Assembly: GCA_937138955.1 (NCBI GenBank)
Contig: CAKZPJ010000031.1
Span: 1-8,528 of the forward strand
Source: an uncultured Flammeovirgaceae bacterium
GTDB taxonomy: Bacteria > Bacteroidota > Bacteroidia > Cytophagales > Cyclobacteriaceae
Direction of reading: 5' to 3'
DNA length: 8,528 bases
Within the stretch, counting starts at the first letter, position 1. The number at the start of each line of letters is the position of its first letter. Below the pieces are notes generated by a model. That model saw only the letters and a program-made list of their open reading frames with translations. It did not search any database and was not told the origin of the DNA. Below, in pieces: positions 1 through 6,470 of this stretch. The position numbers were made by a program, and so were the translations under genes.

Positions 1-480
1 TTTTATTGCCCGGCTGATAATAAGGTATATATTGACTTGAGCTTTCAGCGAACGCTGAGTGAGCGGTTAGGCGCCAGTGGCGATTTTGCCATGGCTTACG
101 TAATTGCTCATGAAGTAGGTCACCACATTCAGAACCTTCTTGGTATCAGTCGTCAGGTTCAGTCTCAACGAGGTCAAATTAGTCAATCCGAGTATAACAG
201 ATTATCCGTAAAGTTAGAATTGCAGGCTGATTTTCTGGCGGGAGTTTGGGCGCATCATGCCGACCGAATGTTTGATATTCTGGAACAAGGCGATATTGAG
301 GAAGCGCTACGAGCGGCTAACGCTATTGGCGATGATCGTTTACAAAAACAATCCCAAGGCCGTGTAGTGCCCGATGCTTTTACCCACGGTACCTCTGAAC
401 AGCGAATGCGCTGGTTTCGTAAAGGATATGAAACTGGTGACCCCTCGCAAGGCGACACTTTTGAAGCCGAGGTACTATAG
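1..480 (+). CDS. Neutral zinc metallopeptidase, YpfJ family (5' end missing)
   Basis: This frame is open from base 1 and reads [15 protein letters not shown] before the first possible internal start (a TTG at base 37), so the gene is cut by the window edge and does not begin at that TTG. The FYCPAD...VYIDLSF lead-in is typical of the putative neutral zinc metallopeptidase family (PF04228, YpfJ-like). The zinc-binding HExxH motif is HEVGH at bases 109-123, visible residues 37-41. ELQADFLAG at visible residues 73-81 should supply the third ligand (Glu73) in gluzincin style. The C-terminal part, with [11 protein letters not shown] followed by WFRKGY, also fits the family. About 159 residues are visible, roughly the C-terminal half of a family usually near 280-300 residues. 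Members usually have an N-terminal membrane segment, which would lie outside the window. The physiological substrate is not known. The family call is firm; peptidase activity is inferred from the motif. Confidence 0.93.
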   Translation, partial: FYCPADNKVYIDLSFQRTLSERLGASGDFAMAYVIAHEVGHHIQNLLGISRQVQSQRGQISQSEYNRLSVKLELQADFLAGVWAHHADRMFDILEQGDIEEALRAANAIGDDRLQKQSQGRVVPDAFTHGTSEQRMRWFRKGYETGDPSQGDTFEAEVL

Positions 481-567
481 TTTTCATTTAGCAGAGTCTT
501 TTTTCTGTGCTGAGAAAATTTAACTCAACCTTATAGATCATATTAGCATTCTATCTTTCTACCTCTA

Positions 568-600
568 CTATCTTTAGGTACAGAAGGATAGATTTTTTTT
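568..600 (+). terminator. Probable intrinsic terminator after the metallopeptidase gene
   Basis: CTATCTTT (568-575) pairs with AAGGATAG (584-591) as an 8-bp stem with one G-T wobble and an 8-base loop. One A and then eight T (593-600) follow. The stem is AT-rich and therefore weak, but the uninterrupted T tract right after it is characteristic. It sits 88 bases after the metallopeptidase stop and just before the padR control region, where transcription should be insulated. Confidence 0.5.
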
Positions 601-608
601 AGTTTGTT

Positions 609-661
609 AATACATAGATATATGATATATCGTAATTATATATATCTTTGTGCTATGTATT
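609..661. promoter_or_regulatory. Inverted-repeat cluster over the padR promoter and start, candidate PadR operator
   Basis: Two perfect dyads are visible. AATACATAG (609-617) is the inverse of CTATGTATT (653-661), and the right arm contains the padR ATG (655-657). Inside it, GATATAT (617-623) and ATATATC (625-631) flank a single central G, forming a 15-base palindrome. A further ATATATC copy lies at 640-646, exactly 15 bases after the previous one. PadR proteins bind AT-rich dyads as dimers and commonly repress their own gene, so autoregulation is the natural reading. The operator role is inferred, and AT-rich DNA gives some chance palindromes. Confidence 0.5.
621..650 (+). promoter_or_regulatory. 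Bacteroidota-type promoter for padR
   Basis: TATCTTTG at 643-650 matches the Bacteroidota -7 consensus TAnnTTTG at every fixed position. Eighteen bases upstream, TATG (621-624) matches the -33 TTTG at three of four positions. The -7 box ends only 4 bases before the padR ATG at 655, so transcription would start at or next to the start codon. The -33 element falls inside the 15-base palindrome at 617-631, so a bound repressor would block it. Confidence 0.5.
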
Positions 662-987
662 CAAAAGAACTCTTGAAAGGTACGCTAGAAGCTATTATTC
701 TAAAACTGTTAGAAGACCATGATAAAATGTACGGCTACCAGCTTGCCCAGAAGGTAAAGGAAATATCGGATGGAAAAATTTTACTAAAAGATGGCTCGCT
801 TTATCCGGCTTTGCACAAACTACTCAATGAGGGAAAATTAGGCTACGAGGAGCAGGCGAACGGTAAACGGATTAGAAAATACTACTTTCTGACCACCACG
901 GGTAAAGAAGCCAAGATTCGGCAGATAACCGAACTACAAGACTTCATACAAACGATTAAGCAAATTATTTCGCCCAAGCCCATTTAA
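655..987 (+). CDS. PadR family transcriptional regulator (short form)
   Basis: A 110-residue DNA-binding repressor of the short PadR class: a winged helix plus one C-terminal dimerisation helix. The start MYSKELLKGTLEAIILKLL is the typical Bacteroidota PadR N-terminus, so I chose the ATG at 655. The frame stays open upstream to a TTG at 604, but that stretch is the promoter and operator region. Family motifs are MYGYQL (residues 25-30), the recognition-helix region GSLYPALHKLLNEGKL (47-62), and the wing with the basic run GKRIRKYYFLT (70-80) followed by TTGK. The last 25 residues form the dimerisation helix. No ligand can be read from the sequence. The next gene begins 10 bases after its stop and encodes a membrane protein of the kind often paired with PadR regulators, so the two are almost certainly co-transcribed. 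The upstream dyads suggest autoregulation. Confidence 0.93.
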   Translation: MYSKELLKGTLEAIILKLLEDHDKMYGYQLAQKVKEISDGKILLKDGSLYPALHKLLNEGKLGYEEQANGKRIRKYYFLTTTGKEAKIRQITELQDFIQTIKQIISPKPI

Positions 988-997
988 TTTCTGCATT

Positions 998-1609
998 ATG
1001 CTCACTGAAGAACAAATAGATATCATCGACGCTCAGATACAAAAGAGCAAAATAAAGGATAAAAAGCTCCGAGACGATTTACTGGATCATCTCTGTTGCC
1101 TGGTAGAGGATGGTTTACTCCGAGGAATTGATTTCAGACAGGCTAGTCAGCAGGCTTTTGCTCAATTAGCTCCGAACGGGCTAGACGAAATACAGCAGGA
1201 GACTATTTTCTTAGTACATCAGCGCAGAATTATGACATTAAAACGCTTGATCTTCTTATCCGGCTATCTGTTTTTGTTGATTAGCTTAACCGGCCTTTAC
1301 TTCAAAAAAATGTACTGGCCAATGGCTGGTGAATTACTCATCATTGGAATTGGTGGGCTCCTGATTATTTATCTTCCCTTAACGATATTCAGTAGGCGCA
1401 AATACTTGTCAGGAAAAATTATTTCACTTCCACTAAAGTGGCTCGCTGGGTGTTTACTTATCAGTGCCACGATGGTTTTCTTCTCTGTGAACATACTTGA
1501 GCTAGGTGGATACGGAATCATTATTTCTATCTGCTTCTTGGTGATTGGGCTAATCTTAATGCCTCTTAAATTTCGCAAAATGTATAAAAAGACTGTCCAG
1601 CCGACGTAG
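998..1609 (+). CDS. PadR-associated four-helix membrane protein with HAAS-like N-terminal domain
   Basis: A 203-residue protein starting at the ATG 10 bases after the padR stop. Residues 1-75 are soluble and helical, with the hallmark DDLLDHLCCLVED (26-38), resembling the HAAS/DUF1700-type segment found in membrane proteins encoded next to padR genes. Four hydrophobic segments follow, at about 84-101, 109-131, 146-166 and 172-192, ending in the basic tail KFRKMYKK. The likely arrangement is a cytoplasmic N-terminal helical domain on an inner-membrane anchor. The pairing suggests that the membrane protein senses envelope or membrane state and modulates PadR, or is the target PadR controls. No enzymatic motif is visible. 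Two adjacent cysteines (33-34) lie in the HAAS-like motif. Membrane topology and the PadR partnership are well supported; the exact domain assignment and the signal are not. Confidence 0.8.
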   Translation: MLTEEQIDIIDAQIQKSKIKDKKLRDDLLDHLCCLVEDGLLRGIDFRQASQQAFAQLAPNGLDEIQQETIFLVHQRRIMTLKRLIFLSGYLFLLISLTGLYFKKMYWPMAGELLIIGIGGLLIIYLPLTIFSRRKYLSGKIISLPLKWLAGCLLISATMVFFSVNILELGGYGIIISICFLVIGLILMPLKFRKMYKKTVQPT

Positions 1610-1669
1610 ACACTTCTTCTACAATTAGCATCCCTTTTATAAGTTTTCATATTAACCGCAATCACGAAA

Positions 1670-3319
1670 ATGTATTGTAAAGCTCTTTTTCTGTGTCTAT
1701 ACCTCACTGTTAATTATGCAGTTGCTCAAGTTTCTATCTCAGCAAAGATTGACTCATTATTGAATGATCAGGTAGCCGAATCAGAACCAGGACTAAGCGT
1801 TGGCGTTATCCACGGAGATAGCTTGATCTACACCCGGCAAATAGGACTAGCAAATCTTGAATACGATATTCCTATCAGCGAAAATACCAAGTTTCCTATT
1901 GCATCCATTACCAAGCAGTTCACGGCTGCTTGCGTTGGTGTCTTAGAGCGAAAAGGGTTGCTCAATGTTCGTGATAATGTGCGAAAATACATTCCCGAGC
2001 TACCAGATTACGGTTCAGAAATTCAGATTAGACATTTGCTCAATCACACCAGTGGACTCAGAAATCACAATGTACTACTAGATTTAATAGGGTTTGATTA
2101 TACGCACCAAGGGTACACCAATGAGAGTATCGAGTCACTTATTTTCCGGCAACAGAACGTAAATAATATACCTGGTGAAAAAATGCTGTACGGCAACTCT
2201 AACTACGTACTCTTAGCGCTGATTATAGAAAGAGTTTCGGGAAAGCCCATTGAGCAATTTGCCGAAGAAGAACTATTTCAACCGCTGGGGCTAGCGAATA
2301 CTTCGTACCGAAAAAGCCTATTCGAGGTCGTTAAAAATCCTGTTGATACCTATTTTAAAGAAAATGGGGCATACCAACAGTATACTTCAACGAACTTTTG
2401 CATTGGCGCAGGAGGAGTATTAACTACTGTATCTAATTTACTAGCTTGGTCTAAGATTTATTGGCAAAACGATCATCCAATGCAATGGCTGGCCACCTTC
2501 CTCAGTACTCAAGATACACTAAACGATGGCACATTGCTGAACTACGGTCGAGGCGTTTTCCTAGACGATTACATTAATATTAAAACCATTCGCCACGGAG
2601 GGCGTGGATGGGCTTCAAGAACTATACTACTCGTAGTACCTGAGGAAAAGATTTCCGTAGTGGCTTTCGCTAATTCAGCCGAAACTAACGTATCGGGCAT
2701 TGCTTACAATATTCTTGATATTCTCTTTCCTGAGAATAGTGCCCCCGAAAAAAAATCCCAGCCCATTGAATACGAAGCAGGTAACTTCTCTAGTATTGTG
2801 GGGAATTATCAAGAAATGAATAGTGATTTGTTAATGAAAATCTTCCTAGAAAATGATACGCTTAAGGCCAAAGCTTCTATGGGACGTTTTGCCGTTCCAC
2901 TGCAAAAAGTAGAGAAAAATGTATTCCAGCGCATTGATAATGCCAGTGTAAGGCACACTTTTTTAACCGATAAAAGCAAAGAGTGGGATATGAACGTAGA
3001 TTTTGGTGGAGCTACATTTTACTTTGAAAGCGTTGATTTGGCTGATCCAACTTCGGTTGATACGGAAGAATTTGTAGGTAGCTATCACTCCGAAGAATTA
3101 GATGTAACCTATCATTTCGTTGAAAATGATGATAGACTCGTCCTCAATTACCCCAACAACTCCAACATAACACTCCAACCTCGCCGAGAAGACGAGTTTG
3201 GTTCTAACCGACGAACGAGATATACCTTCGAGAGAAATGTAAAAGGCAAAGTGAACAAGTTATATGTCGCTGCCGAAGGAACGGTCAGGAATATAGAATT
3301 TCTACGGGTAACTGATTAA
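1670..3319 (+). CDS. Secreted serine hydrolase, beta-lactamase/PBP-like fold, with two C-terminal beta domains
   Basis: A 549-residue protein with a signal peptide (hydrophobic residues 4-19, probable cleavage AVA|Q after 19), so periplasmic or exported. The catalytic domain spans about 22-355 and has the class C beta-lactamase-like motifs: S79-I-T-K82 (nucleophile and general base), Y174-G-N176 (YxN) and H309-G-G311 (HxG in place of KTG). GAGGVLTTVSNLLAW (246-260) is also typical. Such proteins can be esterases, D-amino-acid peptidases or carboxypeptidases, and most are not antibiotic resistance enzymes, so I do not call this a resistance gene. Residues about 375-457 and 467-549 form two domains that start alike (VGNYQEM, then VGSYHSE) and probably form small beta barrels, as in many Bacteroidota serine hydrolases. 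It begins 60 bases after the membrane-protein gene on the same strand, so it may share the PadR operon or have its own promoter. No exact TAnnTTTG was seen in the gap. Confidence 0.9.
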   Translation: MYCKALFLCLYLTVNYAVAQVSISAKIDSLLNDQVAESEPGLSVGVIHGDSLIYTRQIGLANLEYDIPISENTKFPIASITKQFTAACVGVLERKGLLNVRDNVRKYIPELPDYGSEIQIRHLLNHTSGLRNHNVLLDLIGFDYTHQGYTNESIESLIFRQQNVNNIPGEKMLYGNSNYVLLALIIERVSGKPIEQFAEEELFQPLGLANTSYRKSLFEVVKNPVDTYFKENGAYQQYTSTNFCIGAGGVLTTVSNLLAWSKIYWQNDHPMQWLATFLSTQDTLNDGTLLNYGRGVFLDDYINIKTIRHGGRGWASRTILLVVPEEKISVVAFANSAETNVSGIAYNILDILFPENSAPEKKSQPIEYEAGNFSSIVGNYQEMNSDLLMKIFLENDTLKAKASMGRFAVPLQKVEKNVFQRIDNASVRHTFLTDKSKEWDMNVDFGGATFYFESVDLADPTSVDTEEFVGSYHSEELDVTYHFVENDDRLVLNYPNNSNITLQPRREDEFGSNRRTRYTFERNVKGKVNKLYVAAEGTVRNIEFLRVTD

Positions 3320-3373
3320 GTGATGGCATAGCTGCGAAAGCTAACGAGCAACTTTTTTAAACACCCTCGAACC

Positions 3374-3760
3374 TTAAGTTCCAGCCGAGAGAAATTCTAT
3401 TAACTTTTCCTTAGACAGGGGTTTGCTGATAAATTCACTAACGCTGGCATACTCTAAAGCTTCGCGTCGCTCTCGCTCTCGAACCGAACTGGTAAGCACA
3501 ATAATCTTTGTATTAAGCTGACTATAGTTGACTTCTTTTTCAAAAGCTTGAAGAAACTCTACACCATTCAGTTCGGGCATATTAAGATCTAGCAAAATGT
3601 ACTGGGGAAATAATTCAGGATCAGAAGCTTGCTCTTTTAACCACTCCAATGCTTGATACGGATCATTTATAGTAACAAACCGATCATAGTACGTTGTTTT
3701 CTCGATCAATAAACGATAGATTTCCAACGTATCATTATCATCATCGATCATTAATACCAT
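3374..3760 (-). CDS. Single-domain response regulator (CheY-like receiver)
   Basis: A 128-residue stand-alone receiver domain without an output domain. The acidic pocket is D6-D7-D8, the phospho-acceptor is D58 in YILLDLNMPELNG, the switch residue is T90 in IIVLTSS, and the conserved lysine is K113 in the SKP motif. The receiver fills the whole protein. The insert around residues 41-53 (LKEQASDPELFPQ) and the RERERREAL helix after T90 resemble Rcp1-like receivers that pair with phytochrome or hybrid histidine kinases. No kinase gene is in the window, so it is an orphan here and must be phosphorylated by a kinase encoded elsewhere. It converges on the serine hydrolase gene with 54 bases between the stops and is divergent from trpB2. 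The ATG at codon 4 is an alternative start that would lose only three residues. Confidence 0.93.
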   Translation of the reverse strand: MVLMIDDDNDTLEIYRLLIEKTTYYDRFVTINDPYQALEWLKEQASDPELFPQYILLDLNMPELNGVEFLQAFEKEVNYSQLNTKIIVLTSSVRERERREALEYASVSEFISKPLSKEKLIEFLSAGT

Positions 3761-4097
3761 GACTTTGCTTAGGTTAGATTAGAGGGTTATGTTAATTGAG
3801 TAATGTGTAACGGCAGTTTAACTTTTTTTTGGCTATTTCATACTTATTTGGTAATAATTTTTTCTGCCAAAACTTTCCAAACAACCTGCCAATATACTAA
3901 CTGTTCTTCACAAGTAATTATACCAATAATCAACGTAATTGTTCTACATCCAACTCAAAACTGTTCATTGAGCGATCAAACCAGTTTACGGTCATTTATT
4001 TGACCTTATACGAAATTTACTTATGAACTACGTCCTTTTGGGTTATTAAAAACTTTGTATTTTAGGGGTTTGAGTAATTTGTAAATCATTAATCTAC
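3761..4097. other. Non-coding AT-rich spacer between the response regulator and trpB2
   Basis: This 337-base gap separates divergent genes and should hold both promoters. I see no convincing gene. A 66-codon open frame (3803-4003) lacks any recognisable composition or motif. Visible structures are: AACTGTTC twice, 60 bases apart (3899-3906 and 3959-3966); CTGCCAA twice, 22 bases apart (3864-3870 and 3886-3892); a dyad AAACTG/CAGTTT (3958-3963 and 3982-3987); and a small hairpin GGTCA/TGACC (3990-3994 and 4001-4005). Near trpB2 only weak promoter-like matches occur (TTTG at 4054-4057 and GTAATTTG at 4074-4081). No known riboswitch or leader peptide rich in Trp was recognised. Confidence 0.6.
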
Positions 4098-5465
4098 ATG
4101 ACTAAGCAGAGAAAAATTTCATTATCGGAGGCGGAAATGCCCGAGAGCTGGTACAACATTGTGGCCGATATGCCCAATAAACCATTGCCGCCACTGAACC
4201 CTCAAACGCAGGAACCCATCGGCCCAGATGCTCTTGCTCCCTTATTCCCGATGGGGCTAATTCAACAAGAGGTTACCCCTGAAAAATGGGTTTCTATTCC
4301 TGATGAAGTGCGCCACCTATATTCATTATGGCGACCTACTCCCCTTTACCGAGCCTATGGTTTGGAAAAAGCATTAGATACTCCTGCTAAAATTTACTAC
4401 AAGTACGAGGGAACTAGCCCATCAGGCTCGCATAAACCAAATACTGCGATTGCTCAAGCGTACTACAACAAGCAAGAAGGCGTAAAGCGCATTACAACCG
4501 AAACCGGAGCTGGACAGTGGGGCAGCGCGCTCAGCTTTGCCTGCCAGCACTTTGGAATTGAGTGCGAAGTGTATATGGTGAAGATTAGCTACCATCAGAA
4601 GCCTTACCGCAAACTGATGATGAATACCTGGGGAGCTAGCGTCATCGCTTCACCCAGCGATAAAACTAATGCTGGACGTAAGGTATTAGCCGATGATCCC
4701 GACTCACCAGGTAGCTTAGGTACGGCTATTTCGGAAGCAGTAGAGCGAGCTGCTACTGATGAGCACACCAAGTACGCGCTGGGTAGCGTGCTGAACCACG
4801 TACTAATGCATCAAACGATCATTGGTCAGGAAGCCGTTCTTCAGATGGAAAAAGCGGGGGATTTTCCCGATGTGGTAGTGGCCCCGTTTGGCGGAGGCTC
4901 TAACTTTGCCGGAATTGCGTTTCCGTTTTTACGTTATAATCTGAAAGAGGGCAAAAATATTCGTTGCATTGCTAGTGAACCTGCTTCTTGTCCCAAATTA
5001 ACCAAAGGAGTTTTTCGCTACGATTTCGGCGACACCATTGGTATGACTCCATTGTTACCAATGTATACATTAGGGCATAATTTCGTACCCGCCCCTATTC
5101 ACGCGGGTGGTTTGCGTTATCACGGCGCGGGAGTGGTGGTTAGTCAATTACTGAAAGATCAATTGATTGAAGCACGATCGCACCAGCAGTTAGAGTGCTT
5201 TGAGGCCGGAATTCAGTTTGCTCGAGCCGAAGGCATCATCCCTGCCCCGGAAGCCAACCACGCTATTGCCACAGTCATTGCCGAAGCCGAGCAGGCAAAG
5301 AAGGAAGGCAAACCCAAAACGATATTGTTTAACCTTTGTGGTCACGGCAATTTTGATATGACCGCTTACGAAGATTATCTATCGGGAAAGTTGAAGGAGC
5401 ATGAGCTTACTGACCAGGAAATTCAGCAGGCTATTTCTGAGATTGACACTCCAGAGATTACCTAA
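4098..5465 (+). CDS. TrpB2-type tryptophan synthase beta chain-like PLP enzyme
   Basis: A 455-residue fold-type II PLP enzyme of the TrpB2 branch, longer than the usual TrpB1 of about 400 residues because of N-terminal and internal extensions. Key residues are the Schiff-base lysine K113 in GSHKPNTA, the catalytic glutamate E135 in TETGAGQWG (TrpB1 normally reads GAGQHG), and the phosphate-binding loop GGGSN (265-269). The N-terminal WRPTPLYRA and the C-terminal NLCGHGNFD also match the family. TrpB2 can condense indole with serine to give tryptophan, but it generally lacks the surface for tight pairing with TrpA. Roles proposed for the branch are indole salvage or a related serine-using reaction. 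No trpA or other trp gene is next to it, and it ends in its own terminator, so it appears to be a single-gene transcript. It is often annotated simply as trpB. I leave the symbol empty because the cellular role of the branch is unsettled. Confidence 0.93.
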   Translation: MTKQRKISLSEAEMPESWYNIVADMPNKPLPPLNPQTQEPIGPDALAPLFPMGLIQQEVTPEKWVSIPDEVRHLYSLWRPTPLYRAYGLEKALDTPAKIYYKYEGTSPSGSHKPNTAIAQAYYNKQEGVKRITTETGAGQWGSALSFACQHFGIECEVYMVKISYHQKPYRKLMMNTWGASVIASPSDKTNAGRKVLADDPDSPGSLGTAISEAVERAATDEHTKYALGSVLNHVLMHQTIIGQEAVLQMEKAGDFPDVVVAPFGGGSNFAGIAFPFLRYNLKEGKNIRCIASEPASCPKLTKGVFRYDFGDTIGMTPLLPMYTLGHNFVPAPIHAGGLRYHGAGVVVSQLLKDQLIEARSHQQLECFEAGIQFARAEGIIPAPEANHAIATVIAEAEQAKKEGKPKTILFNLCGHGNFDMTAYEDYLSGKLKEHELTDQEIQQAISEIDTPEIT

Positions 5466-5484
5466 ATAATACCAAGCCAATTAT

Positions 5485-5514
5485 AAGCCACCTCTCACGG
5501 TGGCTTCTTTCTTT
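5485..5514 (+). terminator. Intrinsic terminator of trpB2
   Basis: AAGCCACC (5485-5492) and GGTGGCTT (5499-5506) form a perfect 8-bp stem with a 6-base loop, followed by CTTTCTTT. It starts 20 bases after the trpB2 stop. It also settles the start of the next gene: a GTG at 5500 in the marR frame lies inside this hairpin and is therefore an unlikely start. Confidence 0.85.
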
Positions 5515-5535
5515 AACCAGTTACTTTATTCAACA

Positions 5536-5976
5536 ATGGAAGATGAAGCCCTCGATGAAGTTTATTATTTTTTAATGGAGCGGCTAATGCGTAAAGCCCG
5601 CGAGGTAACTAAACTTCGGTTTGTCGAATTTGGTAGTCCAGTTACCGTAGATCAATGGATTATCATCAAGAAAATCGCCGAAAAAGAAGGTATTAGTCAA
5701 CGGGAAGTTTCTGATGAAACCTTTAAAGAACCAGCTGCAATCACTCGCTCATTAGATATTTTGAATAAAAAAGCACTGGTTGAAAGAAGAGCGGTAAAAG
5801 GCGATCGCCGTAAATATCAATTATACCTTACTTCTGAAGGAAGGAACCTTTACGAGCAACTTCTACCTACTGTTGTTGACATCCGCCAGACTGGATTGCA
5901 GGATTTGAATGAGAATGATAAAAAAATGCTCAAAGAATTTCTTCGAAAAATTTATCACAATCTAAAAACTTATTAA
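5536..5976 (+). CDS. MarR family transcriptional regulator
   Basis: A 146-residue winged-helix repressor of standard MarR length. I start it at the ATG at 5536 because the only upstream in-frame alternative, the GTG at 5500, falls within the trpB2 terminator. Helices at about 1-35 and 105-146 make the dimer interface. The helix-turn-helix spans about 53-80 (GISQREVSDETFKEPAAITRSLDILNKKAL, quoted here only by its ends GISQREV and LNKKAL), and the wing carries the conserved D90-R91-R92 followed by KYQLYLTSEG. It contains no cysteine, so it cannot be a thiol-based oxidant sensor of the OhrR kind; a small-molecule ligand is more likely. A perfect palindrome lies 14 bases after its stop, in front of the next two genes on the same strand, which are its probable targets. 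Whether it is transcribed with them or separately is not clear. Confidence 0.92.
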   Translation: MEDEALDEVYYFLMERLMRKAREVTKLRFVEFGSPVTVDQWIIIKKIAEKEGISQREVSDETFKEPAAITRSLDILNKKALVERRAVKGDRRKYQLYLTSEGRNLYEQLLPTVVDIRQTGLQDLNENDKKMLKEFLRKIYHNLKTY

Positions 5977-5990
5977 AATTTTTACGTATA

Positions 5991-6018
5991 ATTGATATAT
6001 CAATAATATACATATCAA
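5991..6018. promoter_or_regulatory. Candidate MarR operator, perfect 14-base palindrome plus extra half-site
   Basis: ATTGATATATCAAT (5991-6004) is a perfect palindrome of a form commonly bound by MarR dimers (TTGA...TCAA arms). The half-site ATATCAA occurs again at 6012-6018, exactly 15 bases after its first copy at 5997. The element lies between the marR stop and the NTF2-like start at 6031, where a promoter for the downstream pair would be. No exact TAnnTTTG box was found nearby. Its operator role is inferred from position and shape. Confidence 0.55.
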
Positions 6019-6030
6019 AATTTATTTATT

Positions 6031-6462
6031 ATGAACTTACTTGTGGTATTCATTTTCGGATTAATCGGTGTAGTAGAAAAACCATTAACAATTATGTACT
6101 CTGACCAAGAAGCAGCTGAAGAATGTGTCACCCAGTTTGTACAAGGAGCCGATCAGCGAGATTTGAAAAAAATAGATGCAGCCCTTCACAATCATTTTCG
6201 GGTAATGATTCATTCCAGTAATGAAGAAGTGCAGATCATTGATAAAGCTCAGTACTTATCGCTAATTAAAGAAGAGAAAATTGGTGGTACACCACGCACT
6301 TTCAGCGTTGAACAGATAGATGTATACGGCGCGAAGACAGCAAAGATTAAAGCGAAGCTTAGTAGTGGAGAAATGAATTTTCACAGCTACTATTCACTAA
6401 TTAAAGTAAATGGCAACTGGAAGATAGTTCAGGACTTAGTGCATATAACTGCCTCTAACTAA
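6031..6462 (+). CDS. NTF2-like (putative lumazine-binding/SnoaL-type) small protein
   Basis: A 143-residue protein with a short hydrophobic N-terminus (residues 1-15) and then one NTF2-like cone domain (about 26-140). It opens with the helix EAAEECVTQFVQGADQRDLKKIDAALHNHF and includes the strands FRVMI, TFSVEQIDVYGAKTAKIKAKL and HSYYSLIKVNGNWKIVQDLVH (partial quotes). This layout matches the 'putative lumazine-binding' family (Lumazine_bd_2), common in Bacteroidota; the family name is historical and does not establish a ligand. The N-terminus could be a signal peptide but lacks the usual Lys/Arg. A later ATG (codon 22, base 6094) would give a cytoplasmic protein starting MYSDQEAAEE, so localisation is uncertain. 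No catalytic residues can be named with confidence. It is preceded by the palindrome and followed after 8 bases by the DOMON gene, so the two form an operon. Confidence 0.75.
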   Translation: MNLLVVFIFGLIGVVEKPLTIMYSDQEAAEECVTQFVQGADQRDLKKIDAALHNHFRVMIHSSNEEVQIIDKAQYLSLIKEEKIGGTPRTFSVEQIDVYGAKTAKIKAKLSSGEMNFHSYYSLIKVNGNWKIVQDLVHITASN

Positions 6463-6470
6463 CTATTACG

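Noticed and set aside
37..39. TTG as start of the zinc metallopeptidase
   Set aside because: The same frame is open and family-like all the way to base 1 (FYCPAD...VYID), so the gene is truncated by the window rather than starting here.
255..458. 67-codon open frame on the minus strand
   Set aside because: It lies entirely within the metallopeptidase coding region, has no family resemblance and no initiation context.
552..576. Two TATCTTT sequences as -7 promoter boxes
   Set aside because: Both lack the final G of TAnnTTTG, and the second forms the stem of the terminator-like hairpin; the exact match is at 643-650.
604..654. Extended N-terminus for PadR from a TTG
   Set aside because: The added 17 residues are encoded by the promoter and operator dyads, and family members begin at MYSKELLKGT.
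1369..1707. 112-codon open frame on the minus strand
   Set aside because: It overlaps the strongly supported membrane-protein gene and the next gene's start, and its translation shows no recognisable domain.
1670..3319. Antibiotic-resistance beta-lactamase
   Set aside because: It has the fold motifs SxxK, YxN and HxG, but the extra C-terminal domains and general family pattern point to a generic serine hydrolase or esterase.
3329..3358. Terminator hairpin TAGCT/AGCTA followed by six T after the serine hydrolase
   Set aside because: The stem is only 5 bp and the T run starts 9 bases after it, so it is too weak to annotate as a terminator.
3803..4003. 66-residue small protein gene
   Set aside because: It shows no motif or codon pattern like its neighbours, is rich in scattered Cys, Ser and Thr as expected from random AT-rich DNA, and spans the region needed for promoters.
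5500..5535. GTG start for the MarR gene
   Set aside because: The GTG is inside the perfect trpB2 terminator stem; the ATG at 5536 gives a standard-length MarR.
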